Source of the DNA: JAIEOG01 sp964611895
GTDB taxonomy: Bacteria; Bdellovibrionota; FAC87; UBA2466
Assembly: GCA_964611895.1 (NCBI GenBank)
Contig: CAZTDN010000002.1
Location: 62,001 to 126,000, forward strand
Length of the DNA stretch: 64,000 nucleotides
Direction of reading: 5' to 3'
Part shown: positions 1-7,793 of the stretch, piece after piece
Numbering within the stretch: position 1 is the first letter of the stretch
How the letters are laid out: each line of letters starts with the position of its first letter
The notes under the pieces: model-generated
The model's input: only the letters and a program-made list of their open reading frames with translations
Database searches by the model: none
Told to the model about the DNA's origin: nothing
Translations under genes and position numbers: made by a program

Positions 1-489
1 CGTCCCTGCCAAGATCTGTTCGGCAAACTCTCGAAACACCCCCTGGCCCCCCGGAGTTCTGAGCACCATCTGTACGGAGCCTCGCACAGCATCCACCGCG
101 TCCGCTGGACACGCAGAAATTCCCACCCGTCTTAAAACGGGCAAGTCATTTACATCGTCTCCAATGTACGCAAGATTTTCCCACTTGAGATTGCGGAGCT
201 TGAGGAGCTGAGTCACAACCACCAGTTTATCGCGCGCCCCCAAATGCACTTCGGTAATTTGGAGGCGTTCCGCACGTTTCAGAACCGACGGAGACATTTC
301 TCCTGTCACAATTCCCGTTTCGATTCCAGCCAGCCTGAGACGTTTGACTCCCATCCCATCCCGCATATGAAATCGCTTCAGCGCCTCACCCTGATCTGAG
401 TAATAGACGCCTCCATCGGTAAGCACACCATCACAATCAGTTAATACTAGGCAGATTTGGGAGGCTTTTTCTTTCCAGGCAGGATCCAT
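1..489 (-). CDS. kdsC: KdsC-like KDO 8-phosphate phosphatase, partial
   Basis: This gene starts at ATG 489 and runs off the left edge; 163 codons are visible without a stop. It is a HAD-superfamily phosphatase of the KdsC type, which removes phosphate from 3-deoxy-D-manno-octulosonate 8-phosphate on the way to lipopolysaccharide inner core. Visible motifs are the HAD nucleophile motif DCDGVLTDG (residues 18-26), an FHMRDGMG segment near 40-47, and the late acidic motif GDDVND near 113. Families of this kind are about 170-190 residues, so little is missing. The start lies 5 bp after the ABC substrate-binding gene, suggesting one transcript. Related HAD phosphatases act on other sugar phosphates, so the exact substrate is inferred. 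Confidence 0.85.
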   Translation of the reverse strand, partial: MDPAWKEKASQICLVLTDCDGVLTDGGVYYSDQGEALKRFHMRDGMGVKRLRLAGIETGIVTGEMSPSVLKRAERLQITEVHLGARDKLVVVTQLLKLRNLKWENLAYIGDDVNDLPVLRRVGISACPADAVDAVRGSVQMVLRTPGGQGVFREFAEQILAGT

Positions 490-494
490 ACACT

Positions 495-1418
495 TCACTT
501 TAAATAATAGGCGCCTGCTGGCAACACTTGCTTGATCAGTCCCAAAGATTTGAGCTGGGTAGCTATTTCCACCCAACGCGCATCTCCCATCGAGCCCAAT
601 CCCCACTGTTTTGTCACCGGAGTTTCAATCAACGCCTTTTGGATCTGAGCGCTTTGGGCCAATGTTTCCATATCCATCGAAGGATTGAGTTTATGCATCA
701 AAGCGTTCGCAGCCGAGGGGGATTTCAAATACTGCTTCCAACCCGCATCAATCGCTCGCTTGAACGCCGCCACAATGCCAGGACTCTGCTCCAAGAAAGA
801 CCGCCTAAATACCACCACCGCTGTGTAGGGATTGAATCCTGAATCCGCCACCAAAAAGGTCTTGGTTTTGAGCCCTTGTCGCGCAGCCAAAATCGGTTCC
901 GAGGTAACAAAACACTGCTGTGCCACGTCGGGGTTTTCTTTCAGCTGCGCAACTCCCCCCAAGTAAGGAACCACCGCGGCTTTGAAGGGGCCGTATTTCT
1001 TCTCCAAATATAAAAAGTACGGCAAACCTCTTTGGGCCGCCACCACGCCCGATTGAAAAATGTCGGGAAGTGCTTTTACTGAGCGACTTTCCCGAACCAA
1101 AAAGGCCTGGGGGTTCGTCTGGTAAACCGCATAAAGCGCTATGACATCCGTCCCCCTGTCTCTCGACAGGACCACTTCGTCTGCTGAAGCAATTCCAAAT
1201 TCCGCTTTTCCTGAGGCCACCATTTGGACCGCTGGAGTGCCCACTCCCCCTGGAATGATTTCAACTTTGAGTTTCTCTTTTTCAAAAGCGCCCGAAATCT
1301 CGGCGGCGTAAAAGCCCCCAAACTCCGCTTCTGGCTTCCAGTTGAGTACCAGGCGCACCTGGGTTGCCAATAACACTGAGCAATTCCCCAAGATCAGCAA
1401 ACAAACTATTTTTTTCAT
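495..1418 (-). CDS. ABC transporter substrate-binding protein, NMT1/THI5-like
   Basis: This is the periplasmic binding protein of an ABC importer, in the NMT1/THI5/SsuA-like family that binds thiamine precursors, sulfonates, nitrate or riboflavin. The N-terminus is a signal peptide (MKKIVCLLILGNCSVLLATQ), followed by the family opening VRLVLNWKPEAEFGGFYAA and a GIASADE segment. ATG 1418 is chosen over the upstream ATG at 1436 because it has an AGGAG ribosome site 7 nt upstream and overlaps the permease stop as ATGA. The WKPEAEFGGF segment resembles pyrimidine-precursor binders of the ThiY type. No TPP or FMN riboswitch is visible, so the substrate stays open. Confidence 0.85.
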   Translation of the reverse strand: MKKIVCLLILGNCSVLLATQVRLVLNWKPEAEFGGFYAAEISGAFEKEKLKVEIIPGGVGTPAVQMVASGKAEFGIASADEVVLSRDRGTDVIALYAVYQTNPQAFLVRESRSVKALPDIFQSGVVAAQRGLPYFLYLEKKYGPFKAAVVPYLGGVAQLKENPDVAQQCFVTSEPILAARQGLKTKTFLVADSGFNPYTAVVVFRRSFLEQSPGIVAAFKRAIDAGWKQYLKSPSAANALMHKLNPSMDMETLAQSAQIQKALIETPVTKQWGLGSMGDARWVEIATQLKSLGLIKQVLPAGAYYLK

Positions 1419-2161
1419 TGCACACTCCTGTTCCAACGGCGAAGCGCAAAGCGGTTTACCATATCGATAAGCCCAATGGCTAGCGCTCCCAAAAAAGCAG
1501 CGAGTAAAACCGCGGCGAACACCTTATCTACCCGCTGCTGCGTCCGGGCAGAATCCACCACGCTGCCCAATCCACCCCCTCCAACAAATTCGCCTACAAT
1601 CGCTCCAATAACGGCAAGTCCCGCGGAAATACGCAAACCGGTCAAAAAACTGGGCAAAGCCATGGGAAAGATAAGCTTGTAGAAGGTAGCGACACGGGAA
1701 GCGCCATAAAGCCGAAAGAGTTCTAGCAAACACGGCTCCGTCGACTTGAGACCGTTGAGCGTAGCCAAAATTACCGGGAAGAGACTGGCTAAAAACGCAC
1801 TTGCCACCACGGTGGGAGAACCGTACCCGAACCAGATCACCAACAGAGGCGCCACGGCGATAATGGGGATGGTTTGAAAAACCACGGCGTACGGATAAAA
1901 AGCCCTGTAAACCCAAGGGGAGCAAGTGAGAGCCAGCGCAAAAACGGATCCCAGTACCGCGCTGAGAAAAAATCCTCCCAATGCACACAGAGCGGTAATT
2001 CCAAATGCCGCACTCATCTCAGAAAAATTGAAGAACAAAGCAGCAGCGACCTCCGACGGAGGAGCAACGAGGTACGGTGCCACCCATCCCAGACGACACG
2101 CTCCTTCCCAGACCAATGCCAGAACCACAAAAACTAGCAACGGGGGTAGAATAGGCTTCAT
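1415..2161 (-). CDS. ABC transporter permease, SsuC/ThiX-like
   Basis: This is a 248-residue inner-membrane permease of the BPD_transp_1 family with about six hydrophobic segments. The cytoplasmic EAA-like loop that docks on the ATPase is visible as LFRLYGASRVATFYKLIFP. It overlaps the ATPase gene upstream (ATGA at 2158-2161) and the binding-protein gene downstream (ATGA at 1415-1418), so the three subunits are translationally coupled in the order ATPase, permease, binding protein. Length and loop fit the importer class for small organic ions or vitamins. Confidence 0.88.
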   Translation of the reverse strand: MKPILPPLLVFVVLALVWEGACRLGWVAPYLVAPPSEVAAALFFNFSEMSAAFGITALCALGGFFLSAVLGSVFALALTCSPWVYRAFYPYAVVFQTIPIIAVAPLLVIWFGYGSPTVVASAFLASLFPVILATLNGLKSTEPCLLELFRLYGASRVATFYKLIFPMALPSFLTGLRISAGLAVIGAIVGEFVGGGGLGSVVDSARTQQRVDKVFAAVLLAAFLGALAIGLIDMVNRFALRRWNRSVQ

Positions 2162-2922
2162 GGATGCTTCTCCTGCAAGCTTTCAAAGCGACTCCGACAC
2201 TCCTGCACACGCTGCACGAATTGAGCATCCGAGCGAAGGGCCGCATTGCGATCCTTAAAGTCTACGCTAAAGACCTCTCCTAAACCTTGCCTTTCAGTCG
2301 ATAAAATAAAAATGCGATCAGAAAGAAATACCGCCTCACTAAACGAGTGGGTCACTAGCACGGTAGTCACGCGGGTTGCTTTCCACCACTCCCGCAGGTC
2401 TTCCTCGAGTTGCAAGCGACTGAGTTCGTCCAGAGCAGCGAACGGTTCGTCTAACAATAGTAGGGCGGGTTCCAAAACAAGCGCCCGTGCCAGCGACACC
2501 CGCATTTTCATTCCGCCTGAGAGCTGATCGGGGTAGAGCCCGCTCTCCGCCGCCATACCAGCTTGGCGCAGCGCAATTGCCGCCCGGTGAACACGTTCCA
2601 TGGGCGCCGCCGCTCGGAGTTCCAACGGCAATAAAACATTCTCCAACACCGTTCTCCAGGGGAGCAAATGCGCATCTTGAAAGACAAAACCCTTTTCTCG
2701 CCCTCCCTCGAGTTCCACCTGACCCGAGTCGGGAGCTTCCAAACCAGCAATGAGCCGTAGCAAAGTGCTCTTGCCACAGCCTGACGGCCCGACGACAGAA
2801 ACAAATTCTCCGGGTTCGATGCGCAGGTCCAGTCCTTTAAATACTACGCGCCGCCCAAAAGATTTTTGAATGCCACTCAAGCGAACTGCGGAAGATCGAA
2901 GCAAGATGGGATCAGGTGCCAT
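2158..2922 (-). CDS. ABC transporter ATP-binding protein, SsuB/TauB/ThiZ-like
   Basis: This is the ATPase subunit of the importer. It shows Walker A GPSGCGKST, the Q-loop in GFVFQDAHLLPW, the signature LSGGMKMR, Walker B LLLLDEPFAALDE and the switch histidine in LVTHSFSEA. The frame stays open to 3162, but the extra 80 residues have no family similarity and lie antisense to the HD-GYP gene. ATG 2922 gives the usual length (254 residues). The C-terminal part after the switch is short. The gene is divergent from the HD-GYP gene, with 35 bp between starts. Confidence 0.9.
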   Translation of the reverse strand: MAPDPILLRSSAVRLSGIQKSFGRRVVFKGLDLRIEPGEFVSVVGPSGCGKSTLLRLIAGLEAPDSGQVELEGGREKGFVFQDAHLLPWRTVLENVLLPLELRAAAPMERVHRAAIALRQAGMAAESGLYPDQLSGGMKMRVSLARALVLEPALLLLDEPFAALDELSRLQLEEDLREWWKATRVTTVLVTHSFSEAVFLSDRIFILSTERQGLGEVFSVDFKDRNAALRSDAQFVQRVQECRSRFESLQEKHP

Positions 2923-2928
2923 GAGGCA

Positions 2929-2966
2929 ATTGTACCTTTCTATTGTATACTGATCGAATGTACAAT
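2929..2966. promoter_or_regulatory. Possible operator: ATTGTA boxes between divergent genes
   Basis: Between the divergent ABC ATPase (start 2922) and HD-GYP (start 2958) genes the hexamer ATTGTA occurs at 2929-2934 and 2942-2947, with its inverse TACAAT at 2961-2966. The outer pair extends to a 7-bp inverted repeat, ATTGTAC/GTACAAT. The right arm lies inside the first HD-GYP codons. This could be a regulator site, or chance in an AT-rich spacer. Confidence 0.3.
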
Positions 2967-3989
2967 CGACTGGGCATTTGGCAATCCGACGCTGCATCCC
3001 AACCCCATAACGATACCCCCCAGATCGATGAGCCACCCAAGTCGCCGTCCGCCTATCTTTCTCTGCCTTTGGATGTAATTCCCACTGACGTCTCCCTGCC
3101 TTGCGCTTTGTACGTGCGCATTTTGGAAAAATTCGTCCTATTCCGCAAACAGGGGGACACACTCACCTCTACCCGTGCCCAGTCCTTGGCGGCACCGAGT
3201 AATGGGCTGATTTTTATCACTTTGAACGAATGGAACCTGCTTGTGCATTCGCTGGAGACTGTCGCAATTGCGGGAGAAAGCATTGCACACTCTCAGGACG
3301 ACGTTGCACGAGGTCTTCGAATTCGAGCTCTGCTCACGGCCTACACCTGCGAGATCGAGCAGAAGCGGAAAATATCCGCGGAGGTTTTGCGTCGAATCGA
3401 ACTCTTGGCGGATGAGTTAGCAACGCTGATCGCAGTTCGGCCAGGGATCTACAGTCAGCTACTCAAACGCGACCAAGACCCTGCGTTGTACCAGATAAAC
3501 CACGTCGTTAATGTGACGCTCTATTGCCTCGCTATAGGAAAAAAACAGGGGTTGGGTTTGGCAGATCTGAAATTGCTCACCTTTGCCGCGCTGGTTCACA
3601 ATGTGGGTAACATCCAGGTTCCAGCAGACATCTTGTTCAAACAAGGTGAACTTTCTCCCAAGGAAAAAAACCTGGTCGACAAGCACACAGCCTTCGGAGC
3701 GAGCATTCTGAAATCACTTTCGGCGCCGGAAAAAGTGATCTTAACAGCTTTGCATCACCACGATCGGTTTGATGGGCACGCAAACGCCACAGGAGTTTCG
3801 GGCGAAGCTATTCCACTCTTCGCTCGGATATGCAGTATTGCGGATGTCTTTGATGCCATCACCAACCACCGGCCTTACCATGCCCAGCCGATGCCCCCGG
3901 AAAAAGCCGTGCAAAAAATGATGAAGATGCACGGCAAGTTCGATCCTCAGATCTTACCCACCGTCCCCACAAAGGACGATGAAATCTGA
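2958..3989 (+). CDS. Degenerate HD-GYP domain protein
   Basis: This 343-residue protein has an N-terminal region of about 190 residues of unknown fold and a C-terminal HD-GYP domain, the class that hydrolyses cyclic di-GMP. The domain is recognisable from VPADILFKQGELSPKEK, HTAFGASIL, LTALHHHDRFDG and ARICSIADVFDAITNHRPY. Key positions are altered: the HD pair with its following GK reads HNVGN (about residue 214), and the HHExxDGxGYP stretch reads HHHDRFDGHANATG, so the GYP triplet is absent. Enzyme activity is therefore doubtful and a binding or regulatory role is possible. ATG 2958 is preferred to an upstream TTG at 2943. The 3' end overlaps the next gene by 43 bp on the opposite strand. 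Confidence 0.8.
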   Translation: MYNRLGIWQSDAASQPHNDTPQIDEPPKSPSAYLSLPLDVIPTDVSLPCALYVRILEKFVLFRKQGDTLTSTRAQSLAAPSNGLIFITLNEWNLLVHSLETVAIAGESIAHSQDDVARGLRIRALLTAYTCEIEQKRKISAEVLRRIELLADELATLIAVRPGIYSQLLKRDQDPALYQINHVVNVTLYCLAIGKKQGLGLADLKLLTFAALVHNVGNIQVPADILFKQGELSPKEKNLVDKHTAFGASILKSLSAPEKVILTALHHHDRFDGHANATGVSGEAIPLFARICSIADVFDAITNHRPYHAQPMPPEKAVQKMMKMHGKFDPQILPTVPTKDDEI

Positions 3990-5218
3990 CTTTGAACCTC
4001 TGCAGGCAAGTTTGCCCATGCGCCAGATTGCTTCGCCAATGGCCACAGGTCGAGCAATGCGTGCAGACCTAATACTCGAACAAGATACGCCGATAGCGGT
4101 GATTTTTTAAATCCAAACGGGGCTGAGCTTTCACTCGAAAGTTCCAAAAGTTCGAGAAGGGTCTTTTCCATTCCGTTTGGGCTACGGGTAGAAACCGGAA
4201 AAACTTCCCCCAGCTCGCTGATGAGCGCCGCTGGGCCCAACCGAATACCGTGTCGCTGCGCGAGCCCTTCCAAAATTCCCACCGCTATGAGCTTCACTTT
4301 AAAATACACTCGCGCAAGCTCAATGTGCTTTTGTGCATTCTGAAAAAGCGTCCCATACACCGCCGGCGCCGGCTCCCCCTCAAAAACTTGAAATACCTGT
4401 GAGGGATTGAGGTTTGCGAAAAACGCCTCCATTTTTCCGAGCGCGTCCCGGTAGCTCCGCAGGGAAAGGTTTTCAGAAGTGCGCAAAACGGGATCTGTTT
4501 CTGGAACCAGCTCCCATGTTCCCCGGAAAAACTCGACAGCGTCTCCCGCTCCAAAGCCAGCGACATCTCGGTTTGCAAGCCGAACCGAGCGCCGGATTGC
4601 CTCGCTCAGCTCTCTTGCGTTCATGCCGAGGTTAAACTCAGTATTGAGCTTTTCTAGGCGTTTCCGAAGTCGCGAAGCGGGGAGCTCCAAACTCGGCTCA
4701 GCTCTAAAAGGAATGGTCGCTTCGATACACACGGCGACTTGGGCAATGTTCCTAAGCGAGGTAAGCCCTTCCAAGACACGAGCCGCTACAAGCGCACTTA
4801 AAAACTCGTTCTGACCCGAGGCTAAAGCGAGTCGCTGCTCAAACTGCATCCCAAATACCTGGAGCACAATTTGCGCCGCGGGGTAAGCGCTCCAATCTTG
4901 CGCGGTTCCCACGCAAATTGTTCCGGCTTTCTCTTGAACCAAAGGAACTAAGTAGGGCGCTACGTGACTGGGTATTCCACGATCGACCTGAAAATAGACG
5001 AGATCGTGGAACAGGGCTGCCAAGACCGCAATGGCGTCTTCCCCACTCCCCACCTCAATGACATGTTCTGGAGTGTGGAAGGAACGCCCTTCACCCGACA
5101 TAGAGGCGGTCACCATCTGCGTGATCTGATCCAATTGGGCCTCGGCGAGCGAAATACCCAACTGATCTAGAGACGGGCGCACGAAATGTTTCAGGCGTTG
5201 TTGGGCAGATTTCGGCAT
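3947..5218 (-). CDS. HD-superfamily metal-dependent phosphohydrolase-like protein
   Basis: This 423-residue cytoplasmic protein has the pattern of predicted HD phosphohydrolases of the COG4339 type: SFHTPEHV at about residues 46-53, then AALFHDLVYF at about 67-76, giving spaced His and His-Asp metal ligands. The remaining 300 residues are helical and I do not recognise a further domain. No substrate can be assigned. It ends inside the 3' end of the HD-GYP gene, so two HD-superfamily genes meet tail to tail with a 43-bp overlap. The start is the only ATG giving the conserved N-terminal block, and the 5' flank contains the ahcY promoter on the other strand. Confidence 0.6.
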   Translation of the reverse strand: MPKSAQQRLKHFVRPSLDQLGISLAEAQLDQITQMVTASMSGEGRSFHTPEHVIEVGSGEDAIAVLAALFHDLVYFQVDRGIPSHVAPYLVPLVQEKAGTICVGTAQDWSAYPAAQIVLQVFGMQFEQRLALASGQNEFLSALVAARVLEGLTSLRNIAQVAVCIEATIPFRAEPSLELPASRLRKRLEKLNTEFNLGMNARELSEAIRRSVRLANRDVAGFGAGDAVEFFRGTWELVPETDPVLRTSENLSLRSYRDALGKMEAFFANLNPSQVFQVFEGEPAPAVYGTLFQNAQKHIELARVYFKVKLIAVGILEGLAQRHGIRLGPAALISELGEVFPVSTRSPNGMEKTLLELLELSSESSAPFGFKKSPLSAYLVRVLGLHALLDLWPLAKQSGAWANLPAEVQSQISSSFVGTVGKI

Positions 5219-5263
5219 GGCCGCTCATCAGGATAGCCCATTGCCGCGCCGTGCGGGAAGCCT

Positions 5264-5292
5264 TTGCTTTTTGGGTACGCCTCTGGTTAAAT
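5264..5292 (+). promoter_or_regulatory. Probable sigma70 promoter of ahcY
   Basis: TTGCTT (5264-5269), a 17-bp spacer and TTAAAT (5287-5292) make a plausible housekeeping promoter. Transcription would begin near 5299, which rules out the open frame's first GTG at 5251 and makes ATG 5302 nearly leaderless. Confidence 0.5.
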
Positions 5293-5340
5293 AATTCCCC
5301 TATGTTAGATCAAACCCCCTCACAACGAACACAGGCCTCT

Positions 5341-6696
5341 ATGAAAAACCCAGCTTTACACAATCAAACCAAAACCGCTGACTACCGCGTTTGCAAAGAA
5401 GCCATGGAAGACCCCCAGGTATTTCAAAACCTGGCGGCGTGGGGGCGAAAAGAAATTCAAATCGCTGAAACAGAAATGCCAGGACTGATGGCATTGCGTA
5501 AAGAATATGGGCCAAGCCAGCCGCTCAAAGGAGCGCGCATTACTGGCTGCCTCCATATGACCATTCAGACGGCCGTCTTGATCGAAACCTTAACCGAGCT
5601 CGGAGCAGAAGTCCGCTGGTCCTCCTGCAATATTTTTTCCACTCAAGATCACGCAGCAGTCGCCATCGCAGCGGCAGGGGTGCCGGTTTTCGCTTGGAAG
5701 GGGGAAACCGAAGAGGAATTCAATTGGTGCATTGAGCAGTCCATCGTCGGCTGGGGGCCAGAAGGCTACAACCTGATCTTAGACGACGGGGGCGATCTCA
5801 CGAACATGATGCATGAAGATCGGTTCAGTGATTTGATGAAAAAAATTATTGGCCTCTCTGAGGAAACCACCACGGGAGTGCATAATCTCGAGAAGCTCCA
5901 CAAACAAGGCAAGCTTCGCGTTCCTGCGATCAACATCAACGACTCCGTGACCAAATCTAAGTTTGATAATCTCTACGGATGCCGCGAATCTCTTGCCGAC
6001 GGGATCAAGCGCGCCACCGACGTCATGCTGGCCGGCAAAGTGGTAGTTGTCGCAGGGTACGGCGATGTGGGCAAGGGATGCGCGCACTCTATGCGCAGCT
6101 ACGGTTCGCGTGTGCTGGTGACGGAAATCGATCCAATCTGCGCTCTTCAAGCAGCGATGGAAGGATTTGAAGTCGTTACCATGGATGAAGCAGCGAAAGT
6201 AGCCGACATTTTTGTCACCGCGACAGGCTGCTGCGACATCATTACAGACAAGCATTTCATGTCGATGAAGAGTGGAGCGATTGTCTGCAACATTGGGCAT
6301 TTCGATATCAAAATCGACATGGCATGGCTCAATGGCAATTCTACTCTGGAAGAAGTGAAGCCCCAGGTGGATATGCACACTCTCAAGGACGGGCGCAAAG
6401 TCATCGTCCTGGCAAAAGGGCGCCTGGTAAACCTGGGATGCGCCACTGGCCACCCTTCGTTCGTCATGAGCAACTCTTTCACGAACCAGGTCATGGCTCA
6501 AATCGACTTGTACCAGAATCGATCCAAATACCCAAAACCGGGAGTCTACCGCCTCCCCAAAGAACTCGACGAGAAAGTGGCTGCGCTTCACTTGGACAAG
6601 ATTGGAGTGCGGTTGACAAAACTCTCCGAAAAGCAGTCTAAGTACTTGGGTTTAAACCCTAAAGGGCCATACAAGCCCGAGCACTACCGCTATTAA
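5341..6696 (+). CDS. ahcY: S-adenosylhomocysteinase
   Basis: This enzyme splits S-adenosyl-L-homocysteine into homocysteine and adenosine, keeping methyltransferases free of product inhibition. Family marks are plain: GRKEIQIAETEMPGLMALR near the N-terminus, the NAD-binding loop VVAGYGDVGKGCAHSMRSYG, the substrate-site stretch GCLHMTIQTAVLIETLTELG, the longer-form insert containing DDGGDLTNMMHE, and the terminal KPEHYRY. ATG 5341 (451 residues, AGG 7 nt upstream) fits both the promoter and family length. ATG 5302 in the same frame is the alternative. It appears to be transcribed alone, since hairpins separate it from parA. Confidence 0.95.
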   Translation: MKNPALHNQTKTADYRVCKEAMEDPQVFQNLAAWGRKEIQIAETEMPGLMALRKEYGPSQPLKGARITGCLHMTIQTAVLIETLTELGAEVRWSSCNIFSTQDHAAVAIAAAGVPVFAWKGETEEEFNWCIEQSIVGWGPEGYNLILDDGGDLTNMMHEDRFSDLMKKIIGLSEETTTGVHNLEKLHKQGKLRVPAININDSVTKSKFDNLYGCRESLADGIKRATDVMLAGKVVVVAGYGDVGKGCAHSMRSYGSRVLVTEIDPICALQAAMEGFEVVTMDEAAKVADIFVTATGCCDIITDKHFMSMKSGAIVCNIGHFDIKIDMAWLNGNSTLEEVKPQVDMHTLKDGRKVIVLAKGRLVNLGCATGHPSFVMSNSFTNQVMAQIDLYQNRSKYPKPGVYRLPKELDEKVAALHLDKIGVRLTKLSEKQSKYLGLNPKGPYKPEHYRY

Positions 6697-6726
6697 GCCT
6701 AGTAGCCGAACGTCCGATACGCATAG

Positions 6727-6768
6727 AGAGATCCCTCCGCTTCGATCTCTGATGGCGCGCTGCGCCAT
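6727..6768 (+). other. Two adjacent hairpins in the ahcY-parA gap
   Basis: AGAGATC (6727-6733) pairs with GATCTCT (6744-6750), and ATGGCGC (6752-6758) pairs with GCGCCAT (6762-6768). No T-run follows, so they are not classic terminators. They sit 18 nt before the GTG start of parA and could stabilise the ahcY 3' end or shape the parA leader. Confidence 0.4.
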
Positions 6769-6785
6769 AAAGGACTAGGACGCTC

Positions 6786-7793
6786 GTGGCAATCATTCGA
6801 AACACATTTCCCGGCTCCAACACTCCAGATGCCTCGGCTCAGGTCAATATTCCGAGCCGTGCTCCCGTGCTGGGCTCGCACTCAACCAGCAAAATCTGGG
6901 CGATTGGCGGCGGCAAAGGGGGTATCGGGAAAACCATCCTCACCTCCAATATGGCGGTCTACCTGAGCTGGCTGAACCGAAAAGTCGTCGTTTTGGATTT
7001 AGACCTGGGCGGATCCAACCTCCACACCAGCCTGGGGGTTCCGAACCCTTCGCGGACCCTAGGGGAGCTGCTCAACGGCACAACAGAGAACATCAAAGAC
7101 TTACTCTTACCTACTCCCGTGCGCGGCCTGCAACTGATCTCAGGCGCCAATGATTCAGGCGCCATCACTTCCATGCGACCGATCGAAAAAGCCAAACTGC
7201 TTCGAAAAATTCAGGAGATTCAAGCCGATTATATTCTTTTAGACCTGGGGGCTGGAACTAGCAGCAGCACTCTGGATTTTTTCCTCGCAGCCGACGAAAA
7301 AATCGTCCTCGTCACGCCCGAACCAACCAGTATCGAGAACGCGTACCGGTTCATCAAACTTGCTTTTTACCGGATGCTCCGAGCCCACACGACCTCCCCG
7401 CATGTACGCCACCTCATTGAACGTGCCATGGAGATGCGGCAATCGAGTTCAGTACGCACTCCCAAAGAGCTCTTGGACGAAGTACGAAATCTCTCACCGC
7501 TGGAAGGCAGTGCGCTGCAAGAAACGATGAGAGCCTTTCGCCTTTCTCTCGTCGTAAACCAAGTTCGCACTCGGGCAGAGTCCGACATTGGCCGTTCAAT
7601 CCTGATGGTATGTGAACGCTATTTTGGAATGTCGGTAGACTATCTGGGCTTTCTGCCCTATGACAGTGCGGTTTGGCAGTCGATTCGAAAACGAGTCCCG
7701 TTTCTGGTAGAAGCCCCCAACAGCGTTGCGGTAACGCATTTGGAAAGCATTATGAGGAATCTCCTCAAAACTTCACTCTCAAAGGCCGGATGA
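6786..7793 (+). CDS. MinD/ParA-family P-loop ATPase, FlhG-like
   Basis: This 335-residue deviant-Walker ATPase carries GGGKGGIGKTILTSN (about residues 41-55), the Walker A' lysine being in KGGIGKT, then VVVLDLDLGGSNLH and the Walker B-like YILLDLGAGTS. The MinD/FlhG type uses ATP-driven dimerisation to place membrane or polar structures, chromosomes or flagella. An N-terminal tail of about 35 residues precedes the ATPase, and a C-terminal helical block of about 120 residues follows it. GTG 6786 has AGGA upstream. It overlaps the next gene as ATGA, so the J-like/HTH protein is the likely partner. No flagellar genes are in the window, so the cargo is unknown. Confidence 0.85.
   Translation: MAIIRNTFPGSNTPDASAQVNIPSRAPVLGSHSTSKIWAIGGGKGGIGKTILTSNMAVYLSWLNRKVVVLDLDLGGSNLHTSLGVPNPSRTLGELLNGTTENIKDLLLPTPVRGLQLISGANDSGAITSMRPIEKAKLLRKIQEIQADYILLDLGAGTSSSTLDFFLAADEKIVLVTPEPTSIENAYRFIKLAFYRMLRAHTTSPHVRHLIERAMEMRQSSSVRTPKELLDEVRNLSPLEGSALQETMRAFRLSLVVNQVRTRAESDIGRSILMVCERYFGMSVDYLGFLPYDSAVWQSIRKRVPFLVEAPNSVAVTHLESIMRNLLKTSLSKAG

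Noticed and set aside
2923..2957. TPP, FMN or other vitamin riboswitch before the NMT1/THI5-type importer
   Set aside because: Only 35 bp separate the divergent starts, too short for an aptamer, and no conserved core is visible.
2923..3162. N-terminal extension of 80 residues on the ABC ATPase
   Set aside because: It is antisense to the HD-GYP gene, has no family similarity, and ATG 2922 gives the normal protein length.
5219..5340. SAH or SAM riboswitch before ahcY
   Set aside because: The predicted leader from about 5299 is only about 40 nt, with no aptamer-like pairing seen.
5779..6591. Long minus-strand open frame of 270 codons inside ahcY
   Set aside because: It lies wholly opposite the conserved ahcY gene, has no family motif, and reads as a complement of a GC-biased coding strand.
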